The notes: generated by a model from the sequence alone, not told the origin. Counted from the first letter of the stretch, positions 1 to 8,454 are shown. The stretch: DNA of 64,000 nucleotides from Streptomyces globosus (GCF_003325375.1 NZ_CP030862.1:5151501-5215500); one strand, 5' to 3'. Numbers and translations: made by a program.

Positions 1-561
1 AACAACGCCTACCTCCTGCGCTGCCGGTCCACCGGCGAGCAGCTGCTGGTCGACGCGGCCGCCGAGCCGGAGACGCTGCTCAGCCTGATCGGCGGCGACG
101 GCATCGCGTCCGTGGTCACCACGCACCGGCACGGCGACCACTGGGGCGCCCTGCAGGCCGTGGTCGACGCCACCGGGGCCCGCACCTACGCGGGCGCCCT
201 GGATGCGGAGGGCATCCCCGTGCCCACCGACGTACTCGTCGCCGACGGCGACACGATCACGGTGGGGCGGGTCTCCCTGACCGCCCGCCACCTGGTCGGG
301 CACACCCCCGGGTCGATCGCCCTCGTCTACGACGACCCGCACGGCCACCCGCACGTCTTCACCGGGGACTGCCTCTTCCCGGGCGGCGTCGGCAACACGT
401 GGGGCGACGCGTCCGCCTTCGCCAGCCTGATCGACGACGTCGAGGCCAAGCTCTTCGCGCAGCTGCCGGATGAGACCTGGGTCTACCCGGGCCACGGCAA
501 CGACACCACGCTCGGCGCCGAGCGGCCCCACCTCGCCGAGTGGCGCGAGCGCGGCTGGTAG
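1..561 (+). CDS. MBL-fold metallo-hydrolase (5' end outside window)
   Basis: The reading frame is open from base 1, so the N-terminus lies upstream of the window. The visible 186 residues carry the metallo-beta-lactamase zinc ligands: THRHGDH (HxHxDH), then VGHTPGS, FTGDCLF and a late YPGHGND histidine. The set looks complete for a two-metal hydrolase of the glyoxalase II/YcbL-like group acting on a thioester or similar small substrate in the cytosol. I cannot name the substrate. An imperfect hairpin (579-602) follows the stop. In Streptomyces I remember such a gene downstream of uvrA, which would fit the uvrB further along, but uvrA is not visible here. Confidence 0.88.
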   Translation, partial: NNAYLLRCRSTGEQLLVDAAAEPETLLSLIGGDGIASVVTTHRHGDHWGALQAVVDATGARTYAGALDAEGIPVPTDVLVADGDTITVGRVSLTARHLVGHTPGSIALVYDDPHGHPHVFTGDCLFPGGVGNTWGDASAFASLIDDVEAKLFAQLPDETWVYPGHGNDTTLGAERPHLAEWRERGW

Positions 562-578
562 AAACCGCCGCAGCCGCC

Positions 579-602
579 GGGTCCCGGCCACAGCCGGGCC
601 CC
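579..602 (+). terminator. Hairpin after the MBL hydrolase
   Basis: Arms at 579-588 and 593-602 pair over 10 positions with one mismatch around a CACA loop. There is no T tract, as is common for actinobacterial terminators. It sits 18 bases after the stop codon and about 70 bases before the next start. Confidence 0.4.
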
Positions 603-673
603 GGTGCACTCGTTCAGGTCGAAGACGGCCGGACGCGTGGCCGGGCCGGACGGGCCGGGGTAACTGCTGCACC

Positions 674-2032
674 ATGCAACAGGACCCTTCCCCGACCGCG
701 TCCGGCCGTCCCCGGACCCCCTCGATGCCGCGGCTGGCCTCGGCGGCCCTCGCCGGCACCGCCATCGAGTTCTACGACTTCTTCGTCTACGGCACGGCGG
801 CGGCCCTCGTCCTCGGGCCGCTCTACTTCCCTTCCTTCTCCCCGCTCGCCGGGACCCTCGCCGCGTTCGGCACGTTCGCCGTGGGCTTCCTCGCCCGCCC
901 CCTCGGCTCGGCGCTGTTCGGGCACGTCGGCGACCGGTACGGCCGCCGGCCGGTGCTGCTCGCCTCGCTGCTGCTGACGGGGGTGGCCACCGTCGCCGTC
1001 GGCTTCGTGCCCACCTACGCCTCGATCGGCCTCGCAGCCCCCGTCCTGCTGCTCGTGCTGCGGTTCCTCCAGGGCCTCGGCCTGGGCGGCGAGTGGGGCG
1101 GCGCGGTGCTGGTGACCGTCGAGCACGCGCCCCCCGAGCGGCGCGGCCTGTGGGCGAGCTTCCCGCAGATCGGGCCGTCGGTGGGCTTCCTCCTCGCCAA
1201 CGGCCTGGTGCTGGCGCTGTCCGCCCTGCTGACCGAGGCCCAGTTCGCCTCCTGGGGCTGGCGGGTGCCGTTCTGGGCTGCCGGCCTGCTCGTCCTGGCC
1301 GGGCTGTGGCTGCGGCGCTCCATCACGGAGACCCCGCAGTTCAGGGAGCTCGCCGAGACGGGATCCCGCGCCGAGGCCCCGCTCGCCGAGGTGCTCCGCG
1401 GACACTGGCGGCTGCTCCTGCTGACCGGCGGGGCGCTCGCCTCCGCGTACTCCGTGTTCTACGGGGTGAGCACCTGGTCCCTGGCGTACGGCACCGAGCA
1501 CCTCGGTGTGGACCGGACGACGATGCTGGCCTGCATCCTGCTCGCGGTCGCCGTCATGACCGTGTGGACGCCGGTCGCGGCGGTCCTGGGCGACCGCTGG
1601 GGACGCCGTCCCCTGTGCCTGGCGGGGTGCGCGGCCTGCGCGCTGTGGATGGTCCCGTACGCGGCCCTGCTGGGCACCGCGAGCCCGCCGGCGGTGGCCG
1701 CCGGAGCGGTCCTGGCGCTGCTGTCGATCGGGACGGTGCTGTCGGTGATCGGCGCGTACCTGCCCGAGCTGTACGCGCCCCGGATCCGCTGCACCGGGGC
1801 GGCCGTCGGCTACAACCTGGGCGGGGTGCTGGGCGGGGCGCTGACCCCGATCGTGGCGACGGCGCTGGCGGACGGCTCGGGTCCGCCGTGGGGCGTGGCG
1901 GCCTACCTGGCCGGGATCGCCGTGGTGAGCCTGGCCTGCTTCGCGCTGCTCCCGGAGACCCGCCCGACCGCTGGGCCGGGCGGGGGTGCGGGCACGAAGG
2001 CGGGGGCGGCCGAAGCGACCGCCCCCGCGTAG
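674..2032 (+). CDS. MFS transporter, metabolite:H+ symporter (MHS) type
   Basis: This 452-residue polytopic membrane protein has about 12 hydrophobic segments. The N-terminus reads GTAIEFYDFFVYGTAAAL, typical of the metabolite:proton symporter branch (shikimate, alpha-ketoglutarate and proline/betaine porters). The MFS loop motif GHVGDRYGRRP follows TM2 and is repeated in degenerate form as LGDRWGRRP in the second half. The ATG at 674 is chosen because the conserved N-terminus begins just after it; upstream in-frame codons read as low-complexity sequence. The C-terminus is a short Gly/Ala-rich tail. The substrate cannot be told from sequence; an organic acid or osmolyte is the family norm. 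It converges on terC. Confidence 0.87.
   Translation: MQQDPSPTASGRPRTPSMPRLASAALAGTAIEFYDFFVYGTAAALVLGPLYFPSFSPLAGTLAAFGTFAVGFLARPLGSALFGHVGDRYGRRPVLLASLLLTGVATVAVGFVPTYASIGLAAPVLLLVLRFLQGLGLGGEWGGAVLVTVEHAPPERRGLWASFPQIGPSVGFLLANGLVLALSALLTEAQFASWGWRVPFWAAGLLVLAGLWLRRSITETPQFRELAETGSRAEAPLAEVLRGHWRLLLLTGGALASAYSVFYGVSTWSLAYGTEHLGVDRTTMLACILLAVAVMTVWTPVAAVLGDRWGRRPLCLAGCAACALWMVPYAALLGTASPPAVAAGAVLALLSIGTVLSVIGAYLPELYAPRIRCTGAAVGYNLGGVLGGALTPIVATALADGSGPPWGVAAYLAGIAVVSLACFALLPETRPTAGPGGGAGTKAGAAEATAPA
2001..2027. terminator. Hairpin at the MFS/terC convergence
   Basis: A perfect 9-bp inverted repeat (2001-2009 with 2019-2027, C plus five G, CGG arm) lies in the last codons of the MFS gene, 40-65 bases from the terC stop on the other strand. 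A GC-rich stem between convergent genes fits a bidirectional terminator. Confidence 0.45.
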
Positions 2033-2066
2033 GTCCGTCCGGGTCCGGCCTCCCGGCCGGCGCCGG

Positions 2067-3050
2067 TCAGGCCTCGACGCTCTCCTTGCGGGCGGCCGCC
2101 TCGGCGGCCTCCTGCTTCCGGGCGGCGATGAGGCTCGTGATGGTGGTGATCACCAGGACACCGCAGATGACGCCCAGGGAGACCGGGATGGAGATCTCCG
2201 GGACGTGCACGCCGGACTCGTGCAGGGCGTGCAGGACGAGCTTGACGCCGATGAAGCCGAGGATGACGGACAGGCCGTAGCTGAGGTGGACCAGCTTCTT
2301 GAGCAGGCCGCCGATGAGGAAGTACAGCTGGCGCAGGCCCATCAGGGCGAAGGCGTTGGCGGTGAAGACGATGTACGGGTCCTGGGTGAGCCCGAAGATC
2401 GCGGGGATCGAGTCCAGGGCGAAGAGGATGTCGGTGGTGCCGATGGCGAGCATGACGATCATCAGCGGGGTCAGGACGCGCTTGCCGTTGCTGATGACGG
2501 AGAGCTTGGTGCCGTGGTAGCGGTCGGCGACGCCGAACTTCTTCTCGATCGTCTTCAGCAGGCGGTTCTCCTCGAACTCCTCTTCCTCCTCGTCGGCCCG
2601 CGCCTCCTGGATGAGCTTCCAGGCGGTGAAGATCAGGAAGGCGCCGAAGAGGTAGAAGACCCAGGAGAAGGAGGCGATGATCGCGGCGCCGGCGGCGATG
2701 AACACCGCGCGCAGGACCAGGGCGATCAGCACGCCCACGAGCAGCACGCGCTGCTGGAGGTGGGACGGCACCGAGAACTTCGCCATGATCAGGACGAAGA
2801 CGAAGAGGTTGTCGACGCTCAGCGACTTCTCGGTGATGAAGCCGGCGAAGAACTCCTGGGAGGCCTGGGCGCTGCCGAAGAACAGCAGGCCGAGGCCGAA
2901 GAGCACGGCGAGGACGATCCAGACGACCGTCCAGATGCCGGCCTCCTTGACGGAGACGTCGTGCGGTTTGCGGCCGATGAGGAAATCGGCGCCGATGAGG
3001 AGGGACAGACCGGCGATGGTCAGTACCCAGAGGGTCGTCGAGACGTCCAC
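2067..3050 (-). CDS. terC: TerC family integral membrane protein (probable Mn2+ exporter)
   Basis: This 327-residue protein has about nine hydrophobic segments and the TerC hallmarks: TEKSLSVDNLFVFVLIM near residue 75 and DILFALDSIPAIFGLTQDPY near residue 195, whose acidic residues in the membrane are thought to bind metal. A charged cytosolic loop rich in Glu lies around residues 150-165. TerC homologues (Alx and MeeF/MeeY-type proteins) export manganese; the older name comes from tellurite resistance. The RBS GGAGG lies 10 bases before the ATG at 3050 and is inside the expression platform of a yybP-ykoY-like riboswitch, which supports a manganese role. Two TerD genes lie upstream on the same strand. 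Substrate assignment is inference from family and leader. Confidence 0.93.
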   Translation of the reverse strand: MDVSTTLWVLTIAGLSLLIGADFLIGRKPHDVSVKEAGIWTVVWIVLAVLFGLGLLFFGSAQASQEFFAGFITEKSLSVDNLFVFVLIMAKFSVPSHLQQRVLLVGVLIALVLRAVFIAAGAAIIASFSWVFYLFGAFLIFTAWKLIQEARADEEEEEFEENRLLKTIEKKFGVADRYHGTKLSVISNGKRVLTPLMIVMLAIGTTDILFALDSIPAIFGLTQDPYIVFTANAFALMGLRQLYFLIGGLLKKLVHLSYGLSVILGFIGVKLVLHALHESGVHVPEISIPVSLGVICGVLVITTITSLIAARKQEAAEAAARKESVEA

Positions 3051-3060
3051 GTTGCTTTGG

Positions 3061-3235
3061 CCTCCGGCAGATGGCTCAGGACACAGGTCAGCGACACAGG
3101 GTCGGCGTCATCGCTGCCGGAGGTCTCTTCCACCCTGAGGCCCTGGGGCCGCGGGCCGGCGCCCCGGGACCTGGTGGTCCGTACTGACGGGTACGCCGTA
3201 GCCGGAAAGCAGGAGTACTCCCCTCCGCACGGAGG
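3061..3235 (-). promoter_or_regulatory. yybP-ykoY-type manganese riboswitch in the terC leader
   Basis: Read on the minus strand, the leader shows the landmarks of this class in order: GGGGAGUA (3216-3223), CGUCA (3185-3189) and AGACCU (3121-3126). A P1 stem brings the ends together: UGCGGAGG (3222-3229) with CCUCCGGCA (3115-3123). A hairpin CGUAC-N6-GUACG (3180-3195) and a long GC-rich arm lie between. The 3' P1 strand CCUCCGGCAG (3114-3123) is also a perfect 10-nt complement of the SD region CUGCCGGAGG (3061-3070). The two pairings exclude each other, so ligand-stabilised P1 should free the SD and switch terC translation on. The class is known upstream of terC-family genes; the switching mechanism here is inferred. 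Confidence 0.85.
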
Positions 3236-3265
3236 ACGATACCCGGCGGAAGGGGGAAAGGTAAA
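3236..3265 (-). promoter_or_regulatory. Candidate terC promoter
   Basis: On the minus strand TTTACC (3260-3265) and TATCGT (3236-3241) are spaced by 18 bases, a fair match to the housekeeping -35/-10 pattern (TANNNT for the -10). Initiation about 7 bases downstream would start the RNA at the 5' strand of the riboswitch P1 stem, which supports the call. Confidence 0.5.
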
Positions 3266-3283
3266 GGGGAGGCCAAGCGATGG

Positions 3284-5335
3284 TCACGGGCGGGCATGGC
3301 GGCGGGCCCGGGCGGCCCGCTCCACGGCCTGGTCCAGGACGAGGCTCCCGGCCGGCGGCAGGTCCGGCTCGAAGGTCCAGGCGTGCCCGACCCACGGGTC
3401 GGCGAGATGGTCGTCGGGGACGGGCGTGAGCCGCATCAGCCTGCGCCACAGCGGGTCCAGGAGCGGGCCGTAGGCCGCGGCCTCGTCCCGGTCGGCCACC
3501 ATCAGCAGGTGCACGCCGACGGCCGGCCCCTCGTCGGCCAGGTAGCGGAGCCGGGTCACGGCGCGGTCGTCGAAGCCGTGCGGGAAGTCGTGGACGATCA
3601 GCAACTGCTCGGCCGTGTCCACGTCGGGCGGGAGCTCCTCGGGAGCTCCCGCCCGCACCGCCATCTGGACGAGGTCCACCCGGCGGGTGAGCCGCTCCAG
3701 GGTCTCGGCGACCCCGGCGGCCCCGGCGGCCGGCGGCCCCGCCAGCACCCCGGCGTGGACGAGCGGAGCGAGGGACGCGGCGCCCGCCCCGGCCGCGTCG
3801 ATGACGTGCACGGAGTACCGCCCGGCCGGGTGCACGGCGAGCAGCCGCGCCGCATGCGCGACGGCCATGTCCATGGCGGCCCGGCGCAGCCGGTCGGTGT
3901 CGGCGGCCATCGCGGCCTCGGAGCCGGTGCGGCCGTTGTCGATCCACAGGCCGCGCTCCAGGGGGAGCCGGACGAGCATGGGGATCCGCAGGTCGGGGCG
4001 CTCGGGCAGGTGGAGGTCGCCCAGGCGCAGCGCCATCGGGGCCTCGTCGGGGCCGGCCGCCGGGGCGCCGTGCCAGACGGGGGACGCCCAGCGGGCGTAC
4101 GCGGCGGGCAGGGCGGGTTCGACGACGGCGGCCTCGGCGGCCAGCTGGTCGAGGTCGCGGTCGAGGACGGAGCGGGCCTGGGCGGCGAGCTCGTCGCGCC
4201 GGGCGCGGGCGGCGTCCCGGGCCGGGTGGCCGGCGCCGGCCACGCGGTGGCGCGGGTCGGACAGGGCCGCGTCGAGTTCGCGGTCGAGCCGGGAGTCGGC
4301 GAACTCGCAGGCGCTCCGGTAGGCGGCGACAGCGCGGGCCAGGTCCTCGAACATGCCCCAGACCTGGTTGTAGAGCCGCTCGTCCATGGTCCAGCCGGCC
4401 GCGTCGCCGGCGACGGGCACGGGCGCCTCGCCGGGAGCCGCCGGAGCAGGGGCCTGCGGTGCGGGCTCGGGGGGCTCGGAGGTGCTGCGGCGGCGGCGCG
4501 GGTGGGTGTAGTCGACGGTGGGCGGCCCGCCGGCGCCGTCCGGCGCGGGCACCGGGCCGGGCGTGCCGGCGTACGGGGTCCCGGAGACGGGGACGGGGCC
4601 GGGCACGGCGGCCGGCCCGTCCTGCTCCGGCGCTGCTCCCGCCGGGCCCGCTGCCGCCGGGCCCGCTGCGGTGCCGGCCGGCGGGGTCTCCTGCGGGGCG
4701 GCAAGGCCGTGCGAGCCGGCCGCCGCGGCGGGCACCGCGGTGATCCCGGCGCCGTCCCGGCCGGCTGCGGCGGCGCCCCCGACCCGGCCCGCCGCCCCGC
4801 CCGCCGCCGCCGAGGCGAGGGCCGCGGCGGCCGGCGCGGTGAGCCCGGCGTCGGCGAGGAGTGCGGGGAGGCCGTCGGCGTATCCCTGGCCCACGGCGCG
4901 GACCTTCCAGGCGCCCTGGCGGCGGTAGACCTCCAGGGCCACGACGGCGCCCTCGGCGTCCAGGCCGGCGAGGGCGAAGCAGGCGAGGTCGGCGCCGCCC
5001 GGTTCGGCGACGGCCACCCGGGGGGCGGCGACCGAGCCGAAGCGCGCGGGACCGCCGGGCGGGAGCACGAGGACGACGCGCAGCTGGTGCACGGACGGCG
5101 CCGCGGCGTCGAGGTCGACGGCGAAGCGGTGTGCTGCGGCCGCCTCCTCCGGGGCGGCGAGCCCGGGCAGGACGGCCGGCGCCCCGGGGTGCGCGAGCGC
5201 GCCGGGGCCGGCCATCCGGCCGGTGTCGTCGCAGGCGGCGACCAGGGCGAGCACCGGCGTGTCCGCCGCGATCCTGATCTCCACCCGGGTGCGGGACAGG
5301 GGGTGGTTCTGCCCCCGGACCAGTTCGGCCGTCAT
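3284..5335 (-). CDS. TerD-like N-domain fused to a degenerate FtsK/NTPase-like C-domain
   Basis: This is a 683-residue soluble protein. Residues 1-165 resemble a TerD/TerZ beta-sandwich (FAVDLDAAAP, later YRRQGAWKVRAVGQGYADGL) but lack the DN-GxGxGDDE calcium motif of its neighbour. Residues about 170-310 are an Ala/Pro/Gly-rich linker. The rest looks like an NTPase fold: RIPMLVRLPLERGLWIDNG where a P-loop would sit but with no GK[ST], then strands YSVHVIDAAGAG and EQLLIVHDFPHGF. That suggests an inactive FtsK/HerA-like domain. It lies 81 bases after a TerD gene. I infer a scaffold in a Ter-type stress complex; no enzymatic activity can be claimed. Confidence 0.75.
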   Translation of the reverse strand: MTAELVRGQNHPLSRTRVEIRIAADTPVLALVAACDDTGRMAGPGALAHPGAPAVLPGLAAPEEAAAAHRFAVDLDAAAPSVHQLRVVLVLPPGGPARFGSVAAPRVAVAEPGGADLACFALAGLDAEGAVVALEVYRRQGAWKVRAVGQGYADGLPALLADAGLTAPAAAALASAAAGGAAGRVGGAAAAGRDGAGITAVPAAAAGSHGLAAPQETPPAGTAAGPAAAGPAGAAPEQDGPAAVPGPVPVSGTPYAGTPGPVPAPDGAGGPPTVDYTHPRRRRSTSEPPEPAPQAPAPAAPGEAPVPVAGDAAGWTMDERLYNQVWGMFEDLARAVAAYRSACEFADSRLDRELDAALSDPRHRVAGAGHPARDAARARRDELAAQARSVLDRDLDQLAAEAAVVEPALPAAYARWASPVWHGAPAAGPDEAPMALRLGDLHLPERPDLRIPMLVRLPLERGLWIDNGRTGSEAAMAADTDRLRRAAMDMAVAHAARLLAVHPAGRYSVHVIDAAGAGAASLAPLVHAGVLAGPPAAGAAGVAETLERLTRRVDLVQMAVRAGAPEELPPDVDTAEQLLIVHDFPHGFDDRAVTRLRYLADEGPAVGVHLLMVADRDEAAAYGPLLDPLWRRLMRLTPVPDDHLADPWVGHAWTFEPDLPPAGSLVLDQAVERAARARRHARP

Positions 5336-5378
5336 CGTGCAGCCCTCCCCCGTGCCTCGTGCCGTGCTGTCGTTCGGT

Positions 5379-5404
5379 GCACCGCGCCCGGCGGGGCGCG
5401 GTGC
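5379..5404 (-). terminator. Perfect 11-bp hairpin after the TerD gene
   Basis: Arms 5379-5389 and 5394-5404 pair perfectly around a GGCG loop, 13 bases beyond the terD-like stop (5417) and before the 683-residue TerD-like gene. It could end or attenuate transcription between the two. Confidence 0.6.
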
Positions 5405-5416
5405 GCGCGGTGTCTG

Positions 5417-5995
5417 CTACAGGTGCGGCAGGATCGCCGGCATCAGGTCCTGGAAGGTGCGGCCGTTGGCGGAGCCGCCGATGGCCGTCATCTGCCAGCC
5501 GGCGCCGGCCCGCGACACCTTGGCCATGATCTGCGCCGTGTACTGGCCGCCGCCGTCGAGGGTGTAGCGGGCCAGCTCCTGGCCGTTGGTCTCGTCGACG
5601 AGGCGGCAGAAGGCGTTCTGCACCTCCTGGAACGTCTGGCCGGTGAACGAGTTCACCGTGAAGACGATCGTGTCGATGTGGACCGGCACGCGCTGGAGGT
5701 CGACGAGGATCGACTCGTCGTCGCCGCCCTGGCCGGCGCCTCCGACGAGGTTGTCGCCGGTGTGCCGGACGGAGCCGTCGTCGCTCTGCAGGTGCCGGAA
5801 GAACACCACGTCCACGGGCTGCTTCTCCGCGAACAGCACCGCGGAGGCGTCGAGGTCGACCTCGCGGGTGCGCGACCCGAACAGCCCGCGCCGCTTGGCC
5901 GCCTGCCAGCCGAGGCCCATCCGGACGGAGGTCAGCATGCCCCCGTCGCCCTTCTGAAGACTGATGGCCTGTCCCTTGGACAAGTTGACCGTCAC
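5417..5995 (-). CDS. TerD family protein
   Basis: This 192-residue protein is full length for the TerD family, starting VTVNLSKGQAISLQKGDGG. It has the family core: EVDLDASAVLF, then HTGDNLVGGAGQGGDDESI, the calcium-binding loop, and YTAQIMAKVSR with WQMTAIG near the end. TerD proteins are cytosolic Ca2+-binding beta-sandwich proteins tied to tellurite resistance and envelope or metal stress, and in streptomycetes to differentiation. The GTG at 5995 is chosen over an ATG 33 bases upstream because a GGAAAGGGGA ribosome site precedes it. A perfect hairpin follows the stop. It is 78 bases downstream of the uvrB end on the same strand. Confidence 0.92.
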   Translation of the reverse strand: MTVNLSKGQAISLQKGDGGMLTSVRMGLGWQAAKRRGLFGSRTREVDLDASAVLFAEKQPVDVVFFRHLQSDDGSVRHTGDNLVGGAGQGGDDESILVDLQRVPVHIDTIVFTVNSFTGQTFQEVQNAFCRLVDETNGQELARYTLDGGGQYTAQIMAKVSRAGAGWQMTAIGGSANGRTFQDLMPAILPHL

Positions 5996-6073
5996 GCGCC
6001 GTCCCCTTTCATAGCCACCCCCAGGCAAGCGTGTACCTGCGGCTGTCCGCCACCCTACTGAGCCGGTCCCCTG

Positions 6074-8227
6074 TCAGGCGAGGCCCGCCTCCTTCATCTG
6101 CCGCAGCTCCTTCTTCAGCTCGCCGACCTCGTCCCGGATCCGGGCCGCGACCTCGAACTGGAGCTCGGCCGCCGCGGCCCGCATCCGCTCGGTCATCTGC
6201 TCGATCAGCGCGGCGAGTTCCTCGGCGGGCCGGTCCGTGGGCACCGCGGCGGCACGGCCGCCCTTGGCGGCCTTGCCCGCGCCCGCCCTGCCCGCGGCCG
6301 CCCCGGCGGCGGACAGCGCCGGCACCGGGGCCTTGGCCCCCTTGCCGTCCTTGGCCTGCCGGTAGCCCGTGCCGAGGAGCTGCTCGGTGTCCAGCTCCTC
6401 CCGGGCGATGGTCGCGACGATGTCGTTGATCTTCTTGCGCAGCGGCTGCGGGTCGATTCCGTTGGCCGTGTTGTAGGCGATCTGCTTCTCCCGGCGCCGG
6501 TTCGTCTCCTCGATGGCCTTCTCCATCGCCGGGGTCATCTTGTCCGCGTACATGTGGACCTGGCCGGAGACGTTGCGCGCGGCGCGGCCGATCGTCTGGA
6601 TCAGCGAGGTGCCCGAGCGCAGGAAGCCCTCCTTGTCGGCGTCGAGGATCGCGACCAGCGACACCTCGGGCAGGTCAAGGCCCTCGCGGAGCAGGTTGAT
6701 GCCGACCAGGACGTCGTACTCGCCGGCGCGCAGCTCGCGCAGCAGCTCGATGCGGCGCAGCGTGTCGACGTCGCTGTGCAGGTAGCGGACGGCGATGCCG
6801 AGCTCCAGGAAGTAGTCCGTGAGGTCCTCGGCCATCTTCTTGGTGAGGGTCGTGACCAGGACGCGCTCGTCCCGCTCGACGCGCTGCCGGATCTCGTGCA
6901 CCAGGTCGTCGATCTGCCCCTCGGTGGGCTTGACGACGACCTCCGGGTCGACGAGGCCGGTGGGGCGGATGATCTGCTCGACGAAACCGTCGCTGCGGGA
7001 GAGCTCGTACGCCCCCGGGGTGGCCGACAGGTACACCGTCTGGCCGATGCGCTCCTGGAACTCCTCCCACTTCAGCGGCCGGTTGTCGAGCGCCGACGGG
7101 AGCCGGAAGCCGTGGTCGACGAGGGTCCGCTTGCGGGAGGCGTCGCCCTCGTACATGGCGCCGATCTGCGGGACCGTGACGTGCGACTCGTCGATGACGA
7201 GGAGGAAATCCTCCGGGAAGTAGTCGATGAGCGTGTTGGGCGCGGATCCGCGCTCGCGGCCGTCCATGTGCAGCGAGTAGTTCTCGATGCCGGAGCAGGA
7301 GCCGATCTGACGCATCATCTCCAGGTCGTAGGTGGTGCGCATGCGCAGCCGCTGCGCCTCCAGCAGCTTGCCCTGCCTCTCCAGCTCGGCCAGGCGCGCC
7401 TCCAGCTCCGCCTCGATGCCGCGGATCGCGTTCTCCATGCGCTCGGGGCCGGCGATGTAGTGGCTCGCCGGGAACACGTACAGCTCGCGGTCCTCGCTGA
7501 TGACCTCGCCGGTCAGCGGGTGCAGGGTGGAGAGGGCCTCGATCTCGTCGCCGAACATCTCGATGCGGACGGCCAGTTCCTCGTACACGGGGAAGATCTC
7601 GATGGTGTCGCCGCGCACCCGGAAGGTGCCGCGGGTGAAGGCGAGGTCGTTGCGCGTGTACTGGATGTCGACGAAGCGGCGCAGCAGCCGGTCGCGGTCG
7701 ATCTCCTCGCCGACCTTGAGCGGGACCATCCGGTCGACGTACTCCTGCGGGGTGCCCAGGCCGTAGATGCAGGAGACGGACGCGACCACGACGACGTCGC
7801 GCCGGGTGAGCAGCGAGTTCGTCGCGGAGTGGCGCAGCCGTTCGACCTCCTCGTTGATGGAGGAGTCCTTCTCGATGTACGTGTCCGACTGCGGAACGTA
7901 GGCCTCGGGCTGGTAGTAGTCGTAGTACGAGACGAAGTACTCGACGGCGTTGTTCGGCAGGAGCTCGCGGAACTCGTTCGCCAGCTGCGCGGCCAGCGTC
8001 TTGTTCGGCGCCATGACCAGGGTGGGCCGCTGGAGCCTCTCGATCATCCAGGCCGTGGTCGCCGACTTGCCCGTGCCGGTCGCGCCCAGCAGGACGACGT
8101 CCTTCTCGCCTGCGCGGATGCGCTTCTCCAGCTCGGCGATGGCCGCCGGCTGGTCGCCGCTGGGCTGGTAGGGGCTGACGACCTCGAAAGGCGCCACCGT
8201 GCGTTCGATCTTCGATACGGGCCGCAT
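6074..8227 (-). CDS. uvrB: Excinuclease ABC subunit B
   Basis: UvrB is the damage-verifying helicase of nucleotide excision repair; it loads from UvrA2B and recruits UvrC. The 717-residue product has Walker A GATGTGKS near residue 45, the damage-probing beta-hairpin region FVSYYDYYQPEAYVPQ, Walker B LLVIDESHVT and helicase motif QTIGRAARN. The UVR domain that contacts UvrC is at the C-terminus (FEVAARIRDEVGELKKEL). A Gly/Ala/Lys-rich insert of about 50 residues separates the helicase core from the UVR domain. The ATG at 8227 (MRPVSKIERT) matches the usual start; in-frame codons upstream are not protein-like. I see no clear LexA palindrome upstream. Confidence 0.97.
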   Translation of the reverse strand: MRPVSKIERTVAPFEVVSPYQPSGDQPAAIAELEKRIRAGEKDVVLLGATGTGKSATTAWMIERLQRPTLVMAPNKTLAAQLANEFRELLPNNAVEYFVSYYDYYQPEAYVPQSDTYIEKDSSINEEVERLRHSATNSLLTRRDVVVVASVSCIYGLGTPQEYVDRMVPLKVGEEIDRDRLLRRFVDIQYTRNDLAFTRGTFRVRGDTIEIFPVYEELAVRIEMFGDEIEALSTLHPLTGEVISEDRELYVFPASHYIAGPERMENAIRGIEAELEARLAELERQGKLLEAQRLRMRTTYDLEMMRQIGSCSGIENYSLHMDGRERGSAPNTLIDYFPEDFLLVIDESHVTVPQIGAMYEGDASRKRTLVDHGFRLPSALDNRPLKWEEFQERIGQTVYLSATPGAYELSRSDGFVEQIIRPTGLVDPEVVVKPTEGQIDDLVHEIRQRVERDERVLVTTLTKKMAEDLTDYFLELGIAVRYLHSDVDTLRRIELLRELRAGEYDVLVGINLLREGLDLPEVSLVAILDADKEGFLRSGTSLIQTIGRAARNVSGQVHMYADKMTPAMEKAIEETNRRREKQIAYNTANGIDPQPLRKKINDIVATIAREELDTEQLLGTGYRQAKDGKGAKAPVPALSAAGAAAGRAGAGKAAKGGRAAAVPTDRPAEELAALIEQMTERMRAAAAELQFEVAARIRDEVGELKKELRQMKEAGLA

Positions 8228-8256
8228 GACTCCACCGTACGACCCCGCGCCGACAG

Positions 8257-8454
8257 TCACCGACCCCCGGCGGGCGGCGCCGCCCGCCGGCGCACGCGCC
8301 GCGCCGCGCGCCGTTCCCCCGTTCTGGTCCGTTTGTCGTAGTTCGGTGGCGGCCCGGTGATCTTCGAGCCCATGATCGCCCCAACGGACACCGCAGTGGT
8401 CACCACGGCAACGGCTGCCGTGCCGCGCCCGTCTGACGCAGCAGCAGGGTTCAC
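8257..8454 (-). CDS. Possible small membrane protein upstream of uvrB
   Basis: A 65-codon frame starting GTG at 8454 encodes one hydrophobic stretch (residues about 11-30, GTAAVAVVTTAVSVGAIMGS) followed by KITGPPPNYDKRTRTGER and an Arg/Ala-rich tail. It fills the gap between uvrB and the divergent GDPD gene and reads toward uvrB. No good ribosome site is visible, and an internal ATG is also possible. I do not recognise a family. It could be an artefact of GC bias, although the middle part reads like real protein. Confidence 0.3.
   Translation of the reverse strand: MNPAAASDGRGTAAVAVVTTAVSVGAIMGSKITGPPPNYDKRTRTGERRAARRVRRRAAPPAGGR

Noticed and set aside
614..1501. Long minus-strand frame opposite the MFS gene
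   Set aside because: Composition is Gln/Gly/Arg-rich shadow coding; the plus strand carries clear MFS motifs.
8300..8350. GTTC-N4-GTTC sequence upstream of uvrB as an SOS box
   Set aside because: The actinobacterial LexA site is an inverted GAAC-N4-GTTC; this is a direct repeat.
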